DNA from: an uncultured Desulfomonile sp. | GTDB taxonomy: Bacteria; Desulfobacterota; Desulfomonilia; Desulfomonilales; Desulfomonilaceae | Assembly: GCA_903920415.1 (NCBI GenBank) | Contig: CAIXMD010000570.1 | Coordinates: 1-6,683 of the forward strand | Direction of reading: 5' to 3' | Length of the DNA stretch: 6,683 bases | Part shown: piece after piece, positions 5,689 through 6,683 of the stretch | Layout of the letters: every line of letters begins with the position of its first letter | Numbering within the stretch: position 1 is the stretch's first letter | Notes under the pieces: generated by a model | What the model was told of the DNA's origin: nothing | Databases searched by the model: none | What the model saw: the letters and a program-made list of their open reading frames with translations, nothing else | Position numbers and translations under genes: made by a program

Positions 5689-6621
5689 ATGTTTGAACCG
5701 GTCTACCTCAAAACTTTGAGACAAGGCAGATTGTCCGAAAAAGTTTCCCGGGCAAGAGATATGCTGGGTGAATGTCGAGTTTGTCCCAGGAAGTGTGGGG
5801 TGAACAGACTTGAGGGAGAGACGGGATTCTGCGGTCTTGGAGAAAAAGCAGTCGTGTCTTCGATCAATCCCCATTTTGGCGAAGAGTCTCTTCTGGTTGG
5901 GTCAGGTGGGTCAGGAACAATTTTCTTCACCTCCTGCAATCTCAAATGCATTTTTTGTCAGAATTACGAGATCAGTCACCTGATGGAGGGACAAGAAACT
6001 GACAGTCCGACCCTCGGACACCTTATGCGAAGATTGCAAGAGACGGGATGTCACAACATAAACTTCGTGACTCCTTCCCACCTTGTTCCTCAGATTCTTG
6101 AGGCGGTCGACTGGGCTGCTCAAAGAGGTTTATCCGTCCCTCTGGTCTACAATACGGGTGGTTATGATTCTGTTGAGACTCTTGAATTGCTGGATGGAGT
6201 AGTGGACATTTACATGCCTGACCTGAAGTTTATGGACCCTCATATCACCAAGGAACTGATGGATGCGGAAGACTATCCCGAGATTGCGAAGCGGGCAATC
6301 CTGGAGATGCAAAGGCAGGTCGGGGAACTTCAAATTGATGATAGCGGGATAGCCAGGAGAGGTCTTTTGGTGCGCCACCTGGTAATGCCAAAGGGCCTTT
6401 CCGGTACTGTGGAGGCTATGCGTTTCCTGGCAGAGCGAGTTTCAAGGAACACTTACGTCAACATAATGAACCAGTACAGGCCTTGTGGTAGAGCCCGGGA
6501 ACATGAATATACAAGTAGATCAATAACCCGTGAGGAATATTCCAAAGCGGTGGATATGGCTCTGGAAGCTGGCATCACTAGGCTGGACCAAAGAACGGAA
6601 TTCCGTTCGCGTTTCTTCTAA
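5689..6621 (+). CDS. pflX: Radical SAM protein, PflX type (COG1313, PFL-activase-like)
   Basis: The 310-residue protein has the radical-SAM signature C83-N-L-K-C87-I-F-C90, which would hold a 4Fe-4S cluster that cleaves S-adenosylmethionine. Upstream lies a second cysteine set, C29-x2-C32-x3-C36 with C48 (CRVCPRKCGVNR then GFCG), typical of this family and a likely metal or second cluster site. Further family stretches are VYNTGGYDS (153-161), VVDIYMPDLKF (171-181), LEMQRQVG (205-212), LLVRHLVMPKG (226-236) and NIMNQYRPCG (258-267). These match the PflX-type group related to pyruvate formate-lyase activating enzymes, whose substrates are mostly unknown. No glycyl-radical enzyme is present in the window, so the partner is unknown. 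The start is well fixed: the nrdJ stop at 5674-5676 is in the same frame, and ATG 5689 is the first start after it. No clear Shine-Dalgarno is seen, so translation probably depends on ribosomes finishing nrdJ. The name pflX is descriptive and does not imply activity on pyruvate formate-lyase. Confidence 0.92.
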   Translation: MFEPVYLKTLRQGRLSEKVSRARDMLGECRVCPRKCGVNRLEGETGFCGLGEKAVVSSINPHFGEESLLVGSGGSGTIFFTSCNLKCIFCQNYEISHLMEGQETDSPTLGHLMRRLQETGCHNINFVTPSHLVPQILEAVDWAAQRGLSVPLVYNTGGYDSVETLELLDGVVDIYMPDLKFMDPHITKELMDAEDYPEIAKRAILEMQRQVGELQIDDSGIARRGLLVRHLVMPKGLSGTVEAMRFLAERVSRNTYVNIMNQYRPCGRAREHEYTSRSITREEYSKAVDMALEAGITRLDQRTEFRSRFF

Positions 6622-6683
6622 CTTGCTGCAAAACAGGACAATCCAGCGTCGATGACCATGCATTGATCCGCCATTTGAAGGAC

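Noticed and set aside
6649..6666. Possible hairpin after the PflX-like gene (TCGATG / CATTGA).
   Set aside because: It needs a G-U pair, has a six-base loop and lacks a T-run. It cannot be called a terminator, and the window ends soon after.

Overview
The window carries five protein-coding genes, all on the + strand, plus one short coding candidate. No rRNA, tRNA, CRISPR array, insertion sequence or attachment site was seen. Base composition is roughly half G+C by eye. The gene families point to an anaerobic or microaerobic bacterium that depends on vitamin B12. A member of the Desulfobacterota (former Deltaproteobacteria) would fit, but this is a guess from gene style, not something the sequence proves.

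Layout, left to right. (1) At 3-1046, a cytosolic-looking serine hydrolase of the beta-lactamase / penicillin-binding-protein fold. (2) At 1043-1141, a possible 32-residue ORF that overlaps the hydrolase stop codon (ATGA) and has a good Shine-Dalgarno sequence; no homologue is recognised. (3) At 1255-2031, a crotonase-fold (enoyl-CoA hydratase/isomerase) protein of the ECHDC3 type, in which both glutamates of classical hydratases are replaced. (4) At 2110-2646, a zinc-dependent cytidine deaminase with uncertain N-terminus and a C-terminal tail. (5) After a 297-base leader holding a promoter-like element, a complete adenosylcobalamin-dependent (class II) ribonucleotide reductase at 2944-5676. 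(6) Twelve bases later, at 5689-6621, a radical-SAM protein of the PflX type (COG1313, related to pyruvate formate-lyase activating enzymes). The last 62 bases show no gene.

Functional links. Cytidine deaminase and NrdJ both act in pyrimidine / deoxynucleotide supply, so their adjacency makes sense. NrdJ and the PflX-like protein are very tightly spaced and probably co-transcribed. Both belong to radical enzyme chemistry, but no glycyl-radical enzyme for the PflX-like protein lies in the window. The serine hydrolase and crotonase have no evident link to the rest. Overall this looks like ordinary chromosomal housekeeping and accessory metabolism. The points most worth a second look are the altered crotonase active site, the small ATGA-coupled ORF, and the nrdJ-pflX pairing. 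I found no convincing new defence, mobile or RNA-based system.
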